Notes under the pieces: generated by a model | Seen by the model: the letters and a program-made list of their open reading frames with translations, nothing else | Database searches by the model: none | What the model was told of the DNA's origin: nothing | In this document: piece by piece, positions 1-12,059 of the stretch | How positions within the stretch are numbered: the stretch's first letter is position 1 | Layout of the letters: each line of letters begins with the position of its first letter | Position numbers and translations under genes: made by a program | From: Mesodorylaimus sp. YZB2_4 | Lineage: Eukaryota; Nematoda; Enoplea; Dorylaimida; Dorylaimidae | Assembly: GCA_030248295.1 (NCBI GenBank) | Contig: JASANH010000264.1 | Location: 186,001 to 250,000 of the forward strand | Reading direction: 5' to 3' | Length of the DNA stretch: 64,000 nt

Positions 1-1667
1 GGTGACTTTTTTCGAGGTCGAGGTTCGAGGTTTCTGCTAACAGTCCCTAACTTATTTTATGAGGTGTCCTGCAAATTTGAGTACATTTTCATGCTTTCTG
101 ACTGTATTTTCAAGTGACAAATCACCCACAGGAATAAAAAGGCAAGGGATATGGACGAGGCAGCCCTGCGCAGTCATTCAATTAAGCTAGCAGAAAAATT
201 GCGCAATTCTTTTGCGTGCGAGGAGCAGGCACACTTGTCTCCAAACTGGGAAACGGCTTATTGATCGGATCTTGCTTGCGAACCTCGATCCTCGACCGTT
301 TTACGTCGAGGTCGGGGTCGAGGCTGAACACTAGAAGAGTGGTGAGATGTGGGATATGATTCCAGTTCCGTTTCTGGGGGCCAGCATCGACCAATCCGGG
401 GGTGGATCGGTTCCCGATCCGATCCGACTGCTGGATCGGCATTTCGAATTTGCCGCGCATTACCTGCCTGGAAAACAGGCGTATGTTACACTTTCTGCGA
501 TACAATCTGAAAGCAGGGTTCGCAGCACCCTCTAAAACCTCCCTTGATCGCAATACCCTTCCCTATATCCTCTAATCCTTTTCTGAAATTTGGGTTCTCT
601 TCCATAATCATGATCTGCGTGACATTATGTAAGCAAATTTTTTGAATGGGTGCCAGAGGTCAGAGAGAAAGCATTTGCAATGGGAAATATAAGAAATGAA
701 TAAGGAGCGTAACGACTGGTCAAGATTACTTTTTTGGATCAGGATTAGGGCAATGCCGATTGGGATCAGGATGGGATCGGAATGTTCGTTTTTTGCGTAT
801 GAGCCTTTTTTCTCAGTGAAGCACTTTTTTTCAGTCATACAGTTTTTTTGAAACTTTTCTTTCCAATTATCAATTATTATATGTAACTTGAAAATTGATC
901 AAGAAATACGCAGTTCCGATGCAGAGCTAAGTACGCCTGAAATATGGATAGGCCATGCCAGCTCATGTCATGTCACGTCGTACTTTATCCCTAGCCAAGC
1001 ACTATACAGCGCAGTCGAGGGCTAGGAAACATTTATCTATGTATTGACAATCAATTTTTACACAGGCGGGAGTCGAACCCTCCCCTCTGAGCACCCAGCG
1101 TGACAGGCTAGCTTTCCTCCCACCCCTCCTCTAAATCTTCTAAAACCTTTGAATTCGCCCTACCAGGCAGGTGGGACCCTGTGAAAGCGATTGGTTACAA
1201 CACGTTTCCTTTGTCTGAAAAATAGGCTTTCGTTTGTCTGAAAAAAGAAAAGAGCTTTGTCGTTCATGGTAGAAATTAGGAAATGTAAAACAGTCGGAGC
1301 TCCGAGTTTTTTTTGCCTAATGATTGAAGAACAAAGATTGTGCAGGATTGTGTACAGTTTTTGGTTTGGGATCGGTCAGGATCAGATCGGGCCGATCCAG
1401 AGTATGGATCGGATTGGGATCGGGATCCAGGCTGAGGGTCGGATCAGTCGATGCTGGTCTGGGGGTTAGTGTTTTGGACCACGTGAGGCTCGTTTGGCCA
1501 GTGTTTTGTATTACCACGCGGCAAGTAGGGCATAGGTACCCAGTCTTGATTTGCATCCTACCCCAACCACCCTTAGCATCGGCTGGACCCTGCCCGTTCC
1601 TTGCTTGTTCATGACAGTCTGGTCGGGTTTGTCAGCAGTCGCGGATGATTGACTGTTTCCATTTCAG
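1..1667. other. NDUFV1 intron, no recognisable exon
   Basis: No exon of NDUFV1 or of any other gene was recognised. Bases 1-330 contain several TCGAGGTCGAGG-like stretches of unclear origin. From 381 to 1457 the intron is occupied by a complete hAT-like non-autonomous element, annotated separately. A tRNA-like B-box on the minus strand near 1065-1090 lies inside that element. Confidence 0.5.
381..1457. mobile_element. hAT-like non-autonomous element, copy 1 (1077 bp)
   Basis: Starts CCAGCATCGACC and ends with the inverse, GTCGATGCTGG. It is flanked by a perfect 8-bp duplication TCTGGGGG at 373-380 and 1458-1465, the target-site length of hAT elements. Both ends are rich in GATCCGATCC and GGATCGGG blocks shared with the copies at 18122, 23850 and 43148. 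No transposase ORF is present. The middle is unlike the short copies and may be a later insertion; a tRNA-Asp-like stretch sits near 1050-1130. Confidence 0.85.
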
Positions 1668-2066
1668 TGCACGCCGTGCCGCGAGGGCTGTGGCTGGTTG
1701 AACAAGATGATGTGGCGATTTGTTGATGGGGAAGCACGAAAGGATGAAATCGATATGATTTGGGAATTGAGCAAGCAAATGGAAGGACACACGATTTGTG
1801 CCCTGGCCGATGCTGCCGCGTGGCCTGTGCAGGTGAGATGCGTCACGAGGAAGTGAGATCAGATAGTTTGTTCATTCTGCCAGGTACACACTTTCCGCCA
1901 AAATGAAGTGCCGAGGCACGGGCGTTAGTCAAATTCGATTTCCTTTCAGGGTTTAATCAGGCACTTTCGGCCAGAGTTAGAAGCGAGGATGCAAGAATAC
2001 GCAGAGAAGCGTGCAGAAGCGAACAAGGAACTGCAGAAGAAGATAGCTCGTGTGGCAGCCCCTTAG
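1668..2066 (+). CDS. NDUFV1: NDUFV1 (complex I 51 kDa subunit), C-terminal exons, partial
   Basis: Carries NADH oxidation in mitochondrial complex I, as the FMN- and 4Fe-4S-binding flavoprotein 1. Two exons are visible: 1668-1832, after a TTTCAG acceptor, and 1950-2066, ending in TAG. The first opens with CTPCREG, two of the cysteines of the N3 iron-sulfur cluster, and contains [17 protein letters not shown]. The second begins [14 protein letters not shown], the hallmark C-terminus of NDUFV1 orthologues, followed by a lysine- and glutamate-rich tail. Both exons are in phase 0. The FMN and NADH domains must lie left of the window, because no earlier exon was found in 1-1667; that interval is intron holding a hAT-like element. 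The stop is 37 bp from the convergent TRAPPC1 stop. Identity is secure; completeness is not. Confidence 0.93.
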
Positions 2067-2103
2067 AAGTATAGACATGTACATCAGGCAAGCCAACGAG
2101 AAT

Positions 2104-4925
2104 TTACGGTTTATTTGGTTGGAAGTAGCTAGAATGTTTTTGAACTAGTTCGTGGACGTGATTCTCGAACATTTTGCTCCGTATCACGCCATCCTTTAGG
2201 AGACCAGTTTTCATCACGTACGGTACGACTGCCTGAAATGTAAACAGTTGTGTATTATTGGTTAGGTAATATTTATGGGTAAAAACTGATCGCGAGTAAA
2301 ACACCCCAGTTTGATTGGCGGCCATCGGGAATATAGTCATACCCCTGTCTGTCCCATCTGGCTTGGGAACCCATGACAGATGTTGGTAATGACTTTTGAT
2401 TAGGACGGGGAGCAACGACATACCTCGGCGTAGATTTGTCTCAACAATTCATAGATTCCAGCCGCAGTGCGATCAGTGGTCATAATTATTCGCATGCCGG
2501 TGGCAGTTTCGAATAAAGTAGCTTTATACGTGCTTGTTAAGAAACTCTTGAAATTGGCTCGGCTAAAATAGAAAAGGATGATCGATAGGCTAATGAAGGC
2601 AGTCCCAGACTGGACTTTCCTATGGTCAGAACTGTCCAATGGAGACCTCCAAATAGCGTGGCGGGATGAGGATGTGAGCATGACGTCACTGTTCCCCTGC
2701 CTCGTGATCGGAAGACTGGAGTGGAAGGAAACAGTGAATCAACATGTCTCCTACCTGTCAGCAGTTGGCGTGAGTTTGGACACGAACGATTTTAATGACA
2801 GGACCATGCCATAGAGTAGTTTGGCTTCCTAAAATAATTAGAGGATACAGAAAAGCGTGCGGACTGCATGCTTTGGCGAACTAACGATGAGGGTGTTCAT
2901 GCTGATGGGACATTTCCAGCAGGAGGCGGCTTCTCATTGTAACTCGTTAGAAGCACTTAGTGAGAATAAGCTTGTTTTGACAGTCTTATTTTCCGAGAAG
3001 GACAATAACTTTGTGCATTAACATTCGAACAAGTTAGAAAAAAGTGGGTGCAGCGATTAATCCATTTTAACACATGTTTTTGAGTAAGAAAACGAGAATA
3101 GGCCTACATAAACAACCATTGTGGAGCATTATGAAGCAGCATTAGACTAATGAGCTCAAAGATGTTTGTGCATATCCTGTGCGTAGACTACAATATAGAC
3201 CTAGCGAAGGTGGATCTGCTGTACACAAGCATCGGTTGTCGACATTGCAAACGCACGGAACTGTGATTAGCAGAGGAAGGACCAACACGTTCTGGCTGAA
3301 CGCCTGTTCTAATTAGGCCAACTCGTGATTTCCTCGTCAGGTGCCGGCTCATATTTCATGACGTTCGAACGGCAGCTACAGACCGATTGTATGGTTAAAT
3401 GCATACTTCATGTCTGCCAAGCCACGCTGTGCTGCTCCAGAGGGATTCTGCGCTTTCCTAAAATTTCTTCGCTGCTCATGCTTGCGCCAAGCGAGATATC
3501 AACCGCTATTGGCTGAAGCTCACTGGGATCGGCGTGGTTGTGGTTATACATTATACCCTCGCGTATGCCATGCGCTGGTCTCCTATTACTAGCTTATTAG
3601 CTTAGCTTATTTCTTGCAAACAATTAACAGCATCTGGTGGCTGAATCTTGCCATTTTTAAGCCTGGCAAGGAATGCTTCTCAGGATTACTGAGACACTTT
3701 CCTGTCACCTCAGACCTCAAATTCGATTAGGAACGAAACGATCCGCTAAACTGGTCGCTAGATCGAATTCGGGATCGGAACCCTAGCGTTTCCCTGGCCA
3801 CCCGTTAAATTTTGACAACTGTCTCGATCCTGGGCAAAGGATTAGAAGTGTTAGCTTATCACCATAGAAAACGCTGGGCAACGCTATGAACTAAGAGTCC
3901 AGGGTCGACCGTACCGACTTTCTTGGGCACTTTTGCTGTTTGGTCCCCAACATGGATTAGCTTAGGCTGGTATTAGGCTTAGGCTTAGGCTTAGGCCAGC
4001 ATATGACTTAGGCTTAGACTGATACTGGGCCTAGGCGTAGGCTTGGCTTAGTCTGATATAAAACTTAAGCTTAGGCCAATACCAGGCATCATCCAGCCTT
4101 ATACTAGCCTTTGCCAGGGGACCAAACGGCAAAAGCGCCCTTTTTTGATTGCACCCGTACCGTACCCGAACCTGGGGTCTGGTACGGCCGTACCGTACTA
4201 ATAAAAAACTCCATCTTGCAAGCCAAAAAAATTTGAAAATTTTTTCAGATTTATAGATATTTTAAGTACAGGCTTTCTAACTCTGGTGTGCATCTCGAAA
4301 ATTGTCATGCCTGATATATCTATCTACTCCCTCGCTGTGACCAGTTTGATTATCGTCGGGTTTTAAGATACAGTACTGTAACCAAGAACAGCAATTAAGT
4401 ATGGAGAAGAGCCTAAAATCCTTGACTTCAAAGCGGTCTTCACTCCTTTGATATCGCAGATTACCAGAAATCCTTCAGCTCTACCATGCTCCTGTACCTA
4501 AAGGCTCAAAGACCCCCTCCGTGGTATGTGAACTCATGATCTACAACTTCAATGATATGAGACCATGGTATAAATCTGTGCCGCGACCATGCTCACACTG
4601 TAGCAGATCCAGAAGACTACTGTTTCGATGTCTTGCGCAAAGATGCCGGCCGATAAAATTTTTGAATACGATGGATGAAAGAACACTGTAGAAAACATCT
4701 GTTGAAATTTGATCAACACTTGGTTCCCTAACCAGCGCTTCGAAAAATTGGAGGCAAGGAATTTAAACCGATCTCCCTCGCTGTTTTCAATAGGGTTCCA
4801 ACACTCTTTCCCCTACTAACTCTTACCTCATCTTTATTCACCGGTGTATTCTTTAATCGCAGCCATTCCGCGTAATATACGCACTGCCCATTTCGATCGA
4901 AAAGATACAAATTGTAAATCGGCAT
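2104..4925 (-). CDS. TRAPPC1: TRAPPC1 (TRAPP complex subunit 1, Bet5)
   Basis: Small longin-domain subunit of the TRAPP tethering complexes, which act as Rab1/Ypt1 exchange factors at the ER-Golgi interface. Four exons on the minus strand: 4925-4827, 2828-2755, 2562-2424 and 2232-2104. Phases agree at every junction and the total is 441 nt, or 146 aa, close to the 145 aa of the human protein. Exon 1 encodes MPIYNLYLFDRNGQCVYYAEW, the diagnostic start. Exon 2 encodes KLLYGMVLSLKSFVSKLTP. Exon 3 contains TSTYKATLFETATG and exon 4 ends in TAA. A 2-kb intron after exon 1 carries a TTAGGC-containing inverted-repeat element. The gene is head to head with Argonaute and tail to tail with NDUFV1. Confidence 0.93.
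3925..4140. mobile_element. Inverted-repeat (MITE-like) element with TTAGGC repeats
   Basis: A 24-bp inverted repeat (22 of 24 matching) bounds the element: GGGCACTTTTGCTGTTTGG at 3925 and its complement ending at 4140. The interior from about 3960 to 4075 is built of perfect and degenerate TTAGGC units, with four in tandem near 3972-3997. Outside the arms, GACCGTACCGAC-like sequence on the left and CCCGTACCGTACCC on the right suggest longer imperfect arms. It lies in the first TRAPPC1 intron and has no coding capacity. Confidence 0.65.
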
Positions 4926-6586
4926 AGTTCCGATTACTTTTCAAACGTGTTTTTAAAATTTTTAAAAGTTCTAATTTTTGCACAAATTGAATCGTACCAA
5001 TTTTGAACTTCGTACTTTTTCTATCGATATTGCAATGTTTTCTCCGCAATAGATTCAATCGATCACGGACCAACCACCGATCGATCGATGACACAAAACA
5101 CACAGCCGTAATCTGTGCTACTGAGGCAAGTGGCGCGCTGTTTTCCGTACACAGTAGTCTCGATCGATGTTCAGGCACAGTGTGCGAGCGTTGCGAGACA
5201 CAATGTAGTGCATCCATTTCATACTGTGCTCGTGATGCGCAAGCGACATTCTTTGGTCGAAGGAACGTGCCGCGCGCTGGCACGCTTCCTGTAAGCATTT
5301 TTGCATATGTCTTGCGCATGAAGTTTATTTGTGACTGACGTTTTCCGTCTTATCATCGTCATCAGCATCAGCGGCCCCTTTTTCTTTTCCTCTAGGCTAT
5401 GCACCCTATAATTTTTTTATTGAATGCTTTTAACGGCGCTGACGTACGATTAGAAAAGAGGAGGTGGAATCGAAATATTCTACGCGGCGTTGATTCCTTC
5501 TCCTGACTCATTCTTCGGCCTGCGTGTGTGTTGCCGGATACTACGTCGATGTATCGCCTGTGATACGCTTCGTTGGCGCGTACGATTTTTTTATGTTTAT
5601 GTGTTCTTAAAGGAGGAATTTTCAAAAATTCAAATTTGTAGGCTTATTGTGAGATTTTCTGGGAATGATGAAATTTGATCGATTAGGAAACTTTGTAAGC
5701 TCATTTATTTATGGGATTTTATCCAAGCGTGGGCGATTGTTTGAAATTTTGGCGTCTCACCAAAGTGTTCAAAAAACTTGGGGTGAGGATTCATTGAAAA
5801 TACCATGACCGTCCTTTTACTAATGAGTGTAGGTAATCAAAATTTCGAAAATTCTTTCGACTTGAATAGTACCAGGTTAGTTTGGGTTTTTCTACATAGT
5901 TCTTACCTTATCCCCATAAAAAAAATAATTGCGGTGGATATGTAACACTTGATTACGTAAAATATTACCCGATGTAATTATAGACCGATGTGTCCTTGAA
6001 TTGGTTGGCCTCTCGTCTGGTAACAACTCGTGCCATGCATAATCCCTAGGCCGTAGCTAGTGTTGCATTTGTCGTCTGCCTTCGGAATGAGCTCCTTTTT
6101 TGTCTCTCGTCCTGCCTGTTATGTCTAGCTAGACTTTAACTAGAACTGAAGAAGTGATAAACAAAAACACCCATCCCATATACGGCCAGCCCGACTGCTC
6201 GTGTTGGTGAAGTGGTAATTTTTATTGATCGAGTCCTACGCGTGACAGGCTCCAAGAATGTTTCATAGACGCGGGCGAGAAAGGGGGTGACTGGTCGTTG
6301 AGGCGGTAGGCAGTACATGTTCTGTGTTGACTTTGACAGGAACTCGAGACGAGTTACATTGTTGGTTATCTGTTTGGTTATATTGCTTGATTACCTGATC
6401 GATATCTTCACCACGTATCCGACAAGTTCAATAGCGAATCGAAGTTCGAGCGCGCTGGACGAATCGGCGGCGCGTTGGAATAGCCAGTTGAGTCGGTTGG
6501 CCTGTTTTTTGTCGGATTCGACGGCGGCGGCGTCTTCCGTCAATTATCTCAACGATACTCAGTCGCCTGATCGAAATACCGGCAAT
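4926..6586. promoter_or_regulatory. Divergent intergenic region between TRAPPC1 and Argonaute
   Basis: About 1.66 kb separate the two start codons, and transcription diverges from here. No conserved exon was recognised. An open frame runs from an ATG at 6317 into the Argonaute start, but its residues are not Argonaute-like and a TTTGACAG acceptor-like site lies at about 6341, so it may be 5' UTR or a 5' UTR exon. I see no clear TATA box. The region probably holds both promoters; this rests on position only. Confidence 0.4.
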
Positions 6587-9500
6587 ATGTTTAGTCTCGG
6601 CCAAGGTATGTTTGGGTTTTGGCATTTCTATAGTTTAGGAAATGCGTGTCGATTTTTCTAATATATTGGAAGGTATAGGGCGGGCATTGAAATCATGTGA
6701 ATGAGTGATGGGTATTATTTTCTCAGACAACATGATTCAACTATTTCTTTTGCTTAGCTAGCGAAGGTCCGTTATTTATGGGGCCGATGGGACTAGGCGG
6801 TGGTATTTTTGGCGGCGGCCCACCGGCTGCGCATCAATTTGGTTTAGCCCAGCAACCGCCGTTAGCGCAGTTGGCGCCTCCTTTAGCGCAGCCGCCATTG
6901 GCGCCGATTGGTCAACCGCCAGCTGGCGGGGCGACGACACCAGGAGCGGCCAAGACGAGTTTAGCACCGGGTGGACCAGTTGGATTGCCACCATCGAAAG
7001 AAGTGACTGGTGGCGTATTTTTGGCACCGCGTCGACCAAATCACGGCGTCGAAGGGCGACCGATCGTCTTAAGGGCCAATCATTTCCAGGTCCGTATTCC
7101 AGGTGGAATTATACAACATTACGAGATCAATGTGTCGCCCGAGAAATGTCCACGTCGAGTCAACAGGTATGTTGTCAGCTGTGCCCAATTTCGACCCTGT
7201 ACGGGCACAGGGACCGCATGGGGTCCACTGCCCATCAGGTACTCCCTCAGTGCTAAAGAGCCGTCAAGGGACTTCTTGTGCCATCCCGCTATACAGCTCT
7301 TTCATCAGTAAAACAGTCAGAATGGGAAACGGCGCTCATGTGGGCTAGGTCTGGGTGCTGGGAGCTAAAAGGGTTTTGGTGGGTGTAGTGGTTGCGGTTG
7401 AACTCTGAAGGTGGGCTTCAGCTCCTGTCCTGCATGCAACTTTTTGGAATTTTGACAGTTTTGCTGGAGACACGGTTCCTCACAATTTTGGCGCTTTCGA
7501 ACTGTAATTCACTCAGTTATTCTGAACCAAGTACTTATGGGGAGGACGTACTTTACGTGAGACCCATGTAAGCAGAGAACCAACCAGGCATTGACAACGT
7601 TTTTGGCAGCGTTTTTTCATGCCATTTTTTGAAAGATAAATTTTTTGTGAGCGCACCGTTTCTCTCTTTTTTACTCTTGGTACGGTTAGTACTTTTCTTA
7701 CAGTGAAGCATAGCATGCCATACTGTGCCGAGAAGGGTGGAAACATCGTTTGGCCTTACCCATCTCTTCCAGACCACAGGATAATCGTAGGGAATCGGAT
7801 GAGATGCATACATAGGCTGTGGTGGTGTGATGATAAATTCTATTTTAAACTTATATTACGTAGTCAGCGATGTATATCATCCTAGGGTGCACAACCTATA
7901 GCAGGTCTATCCCATACTGTGAAGTCTGGATATTGCTTACTAACCAGTGTATTTTAGGGAAATCGTTTCGACTATGGTCCGAGCTTACAACAGGATTTTC
8001 AACAATCTGCGACCTGTGTACGATGGAAAGAAAAATATGTACACTCGTGAACCGTTGCCTATTGGAAAAGAGAGGGTGAGTTGATGGAGTGCGAAGAGTG
8101 ACTGGTGGGGAATAGAAATGGGGGTTTTATAGATGGAATTGGAAGTGACGTTGCCGGGCGATTCGGCTGTGGAGAGACAATTTAGAGTATCGATAAAATG
8201 GGTGTCGCAAGTGAGTTTGTCATTGTTGGAAGAAGCGATGGAAGGACGCGTGCGTACAATTCCCTATGAATCTGTGCAAGCTATGGATGTGATACTTAGA
8301 CACCTGCCTAGTTTGAAGTAAGCATTCATTCATATTTCTGACCGGATGGGTTAAATATATGGTATCATTTAGGTACACGCCAGTTGGACGCTCGTTTTTT
8401 TCGCCTCCCGGCGCTTATTTGGATAGTAAGCTGGGCGGGGGGCGCGAAGTTTGGTTCGGTTTTCACCAAAGCGTACGCCCGTCTCAGTGGAAGATGATGC
8501 TCAACATCGATGGTGAGTATTGTGTGAGATGTACGGGATGGACGAGGACGGGTGTGATTTTAGTTTCCGCCACCGCCTTTTATCGCTCGATGCCCGTTAT
8601 CGAATTCTTGTCCGAGGTGCTGGAGACGCCAATGGCCGGATTGAACGATCGACGCCCGTTGTCGGATGCTCAGCGTGTGAAGTTTACGAAAGAAATTCGA
8701 GGTAAGAATAGGTTGGGGGTTTAGGGTCAATAATAATCGATCTGATCAATCTCGATCAATTAGGATTCGAGGACATGGACGTAAAAATTTTTCTAATTTA
8801 GGACTCAAAATTGAAATCACTCATTGCGGTACGATGAGACGTAAATACAGGGTTTGCAATGTGACCAGAAGACCGGCGCAAACTCAGACGTAAGTGAAAA
8901 ATGGTGACATGTTAGTTCTGGTTGGAAAATGAGGCTTGTTGTCTTTCAGGTTTCCATTGCAATTGGAGAATGGTCAGACGATTGAATGTACGGTGGCCAA
9001 ATACTTTTTCGACAAGTACCATATGCAGCTCAAATATCCGCATTTACCGTGCCTGCAAGTGGGCCAAGAGCAAAAGCACACGTATTTACCGCCCGAAGTG
9101 TGCAATATCGTGCCAGGGCAAAGATGCATCAAAAAATTAACCGATACTCAAACGTCGACCATGATCAGAGCAACGGCTCGATCGGCGCCAGAACGCGAAC
9201 GAGAAATCGCCACGTTGGTTCGAAAGGCCGAATTCAATAATGATCCGTACGCGCACGAGTTCGGAATAGCGATCAATCAAGCCATGACCGAAGTGAAAGG
9301 ACGCGTATTAGCCGCGCCCAAATTGCTTTACGGTGGAAGGGTAAGTGAGATGACTTGTGTGCAATTAGTTGGCGAGAATTGAAGAAGTTTATTTTCAGAC
9401 GAAGGCAACAGCAGTGCCGGCTCAGGGCGTGTGGGATATGCGCGGAAAACAGTTCCATACTGGTGTCGAAATCAAAGTGTGGGCTATCGCGTGTTTCGCT

Positions 9501-12059
9501 CAGCAGCAACACGTGAAGGACAGCGATTTGAGGTAAGAAGAGGCTTGGGACTCGATAAGGTAAAATTATCGATTAATAGTGTCTATCAATTTTCCAATCA
9601 ATAATTCCATTGTCGATTAATCGATAATTTTTAATTCTTTTGAATAAAAATGGCAGGATTTTCAATATTTGAGTGGGAAAAGAAAGGGATTGTAGAGCGT
9701 TGAGGACAGAAAGTGGGGGGAGGGATTAATAAGATGGTTGCTAATTTTAGGAGTTTTACCGCACAACTGCAACGGATCTCGAACGATGCCGGAATGCCCG
9801 TAATTGGACAACCGTGTTTTTGCAAATACGCGGCGGGCGTTGATCAAGTTGAACCGATGTTCAAGTATTTGAAACAAACATTTCAAGGATTGCAGTTGAT
9901 CGTAGTGGTCTTACCCGGAAAGACACCAGTTTACGCCGAAGTGAAACGAGTGGGCGATACGGTGCTGGGTATCGCCACGCAATGCGTACAAGCCAAAAAC
10001 GTCATCAAACCGAATCCGCAAACCTTGTCCAATCTATGTTTAAAGATTAATGTGAAATTGGGAGGCGTTAACAGTATTTTATTGCCAAACACGAGGTGAG
10101 CAGGCTTGACAGGGAGATCGCGGAATGGGAGGATTATTGATTGAGTGGCTTTTTCAGACCTCGAATCTTCAATGAGCCTGTGATTTTTGTGGGAGCCGAT
10201 ATTACGCATCCACCGGCTGGCGATAGTAAGAAACCATCGATCGCTGCGGTAAGTTAACAATAGGAGTTTTAAAAGAGATGGATGAATTTTGGGTTAATTT
10301 AGGTTGTGGGAAGCATGGATGCTCATCCGTCTCGTTACGCGGCCACAGTGCGTATTCAGCAACATCGTCAAGAAGTTATCACGGATTTGGCCAATATGGT
10401 CAGAGAGCTTCTGATTCAATTTTATCGCAGTACGCGCTTCAAGCCGACCAGAATCATAATGTATCGCGATGGCGTGTCCGAGGGTCAATTCTTTAATGTA
10501 AGTGGGGAGGGGAGATTGGGGCGCGAGTGGGGAGGTAGTAATGAGTGTCATTTTAGGTATTGCAACACGAATTGAGGGCATTGCGAGAAGCGTGCATGAT
10601 GTTGGAACGTGGATATCAACCCGGGATTACGTTTATCGCCGTGCAGAAACGTCATCATACGCGTTTGTTCGCTGTGGATAAAAAGGATCAAGTATGTGCT
10701 GTGTGATGAGCAGGGTCGTGGTCCAGGGGCCGACCCCTAGGTGACCCCGTTTGGAGACAGTCGATACTGGCAGCAGTTAGAAGAGGGTTCGGGTTGGAGA
10801 ACATGTTTGGTAGTGGTGACCACCCGAAGATCGCGAGTGTGGGCATTGAGTTTGTTGGTGTACAAGTACGCGGGGGGTAGGGGGTTACTCCCCCTGTCGG
10901 GCGGGCCGGCCACGACCTTGAATCCTTCCTCTCAAAACCCCCTACCTCAGGTCCAGCAGTACCTGACTGACGAAGCCCTGGCCTCCAAGCACAGGCCAGT
11001 TGTCCAGCCATTCTACAGTACTGTATGTAAACAGTCATACAGCTCGAGCCGAACCTGACCTATCTCATCTCATCTCACACGCGATCTGATCTGATCTCCT
11101 TCCCCTCCCAAAACCCCCACCTAACCCAGCCGACCTTGCCCATACTTGGTACAGTATTGAACTGTGTGTTTTCAGGTTGGCAAGGCGTACAATATCCCAC
11201 CGGGCACGACGGTAGATGTTGGAATCACGCATCCGACGGAGTTCGATTTCTTTTTGTGCAGTCACGCTGGAATTCAGGTAAGCGTGTGTGGGGATGGGTG
11301 TTGATTGGGTATGTATTGTGTATGTTTGCAGGGCACGAGCAGGCCGAGCCATTATCACGTCTTGTGGGACGATAATACGTTATCAGCGGATGAACTTCAA
11401 CAGTTGACTTATCAGTTGTGCCACACGTATGTACGTTGTACGCGAAGTGTCAGCATTCCAGCGCCGGCTTATTACGCGCATTTGGTGGCGTTCCGCGCTC
11501 GTTATCATTTGGTCGATAGAGAACACGACAGGTGAGTGGAAGGCGAAGGGCGCGCGGGGGCAGCTGATTGAATGCAGAGCGGATGAGGGTGGCACGGGTT
11601 TGAGGGACGTGTCATGGCTTGCGATTGGTGTAGGAGGAGATCAGGGAAGAGACTGGGAAGGATTAGCTATGTATCTCCGCTCGGTTGAGCGGAACCTTGG
11701 AGATGTTGAGTGATCCACAGGGTTGAGCTGTCAAAAGGTTTTGGGTTGAAATATCATTCTGACGGGTGATAGTGTTCATGCTTCCCTCATCACCGATGTC
11801 GATGCATTTGATTTCAGTGCGTACTAGCGCTTTTATGTGCAGTGGAAAGGGTGAACTCGTTGTGACCTTCTAGTCCCGACTTTACTAGCCTGGCTCTAGT
11901 GTTGGAGAAGGGGAATAATGGGATTGTACGTTTCTATTATTGTATTTTAGTGGCGAAGGCAGTCAGCCGTCGGGCACGAGCGAAGATACGACGATGAGTT
12001 CGATGGCCCGTGCAGTGCAAGTTCATCCGGACGCCAATAATGTCATGTACTTCGCCTAG
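6587..12059 (+). CDS. Argonaute, AGO clade (ALG-1/AGO1-4 type), slicer residues intact
   Basis: Binds miRNA or siRNA and silences target mRNA in the cytoplasm. Sixteen exons: 6587-6605, 6758-7166, 7958-8075, 8133-8317, 8373-8512, 8564-8701, 8802-8889, 8950-9340, 9399-9532, 9751-10095, 10158-10248, 10303-10497, 10557-10691, 11176-11277, 11332-11531 and 11951-12059. All phases agree and the sum is 2799 nt, or 932 aa. Residues 1 to about 85 are Pro/Gln/Gly-rich and poorly conserved. The N domain follows, then PAZ at about 295-430, MID at about 500-655 and PIWI to about 895. The tetrad is D670 (GADITHPP), E710 (RQEVITDL), D742 ([10 protein letters not shown]) and H880 (AYYAHLVAF), with the same spacing as human AGO2 597/637/669/807. 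The protein ends in MYFA, as in AGO1-4. The least certain point is the start: MFSLGQ at 6587 was chosen because earlier in-frame residues look non-coding. Confidence 0.96.

Noticed and set aside
1050-1130. tRNA-Asp-like sequence on the minus strand
   Set aside because: CCTGTCACGC and GGTTCGACTCCC recall tRNA-Asp, but I could not form an acceptor stem or D arm. It lies inside a transposon and is probably a tRNA-derived repeat.
6317-6586. N-terminal extension of Argonaute from an upstream in-frame ATG
   Set aside because: The 90 extra residues include a hydrophobic stretch and have no likeness to Argonaute N-termini, and an acceptor-like site lies just inside. The start at 6587 gives a normal protein.
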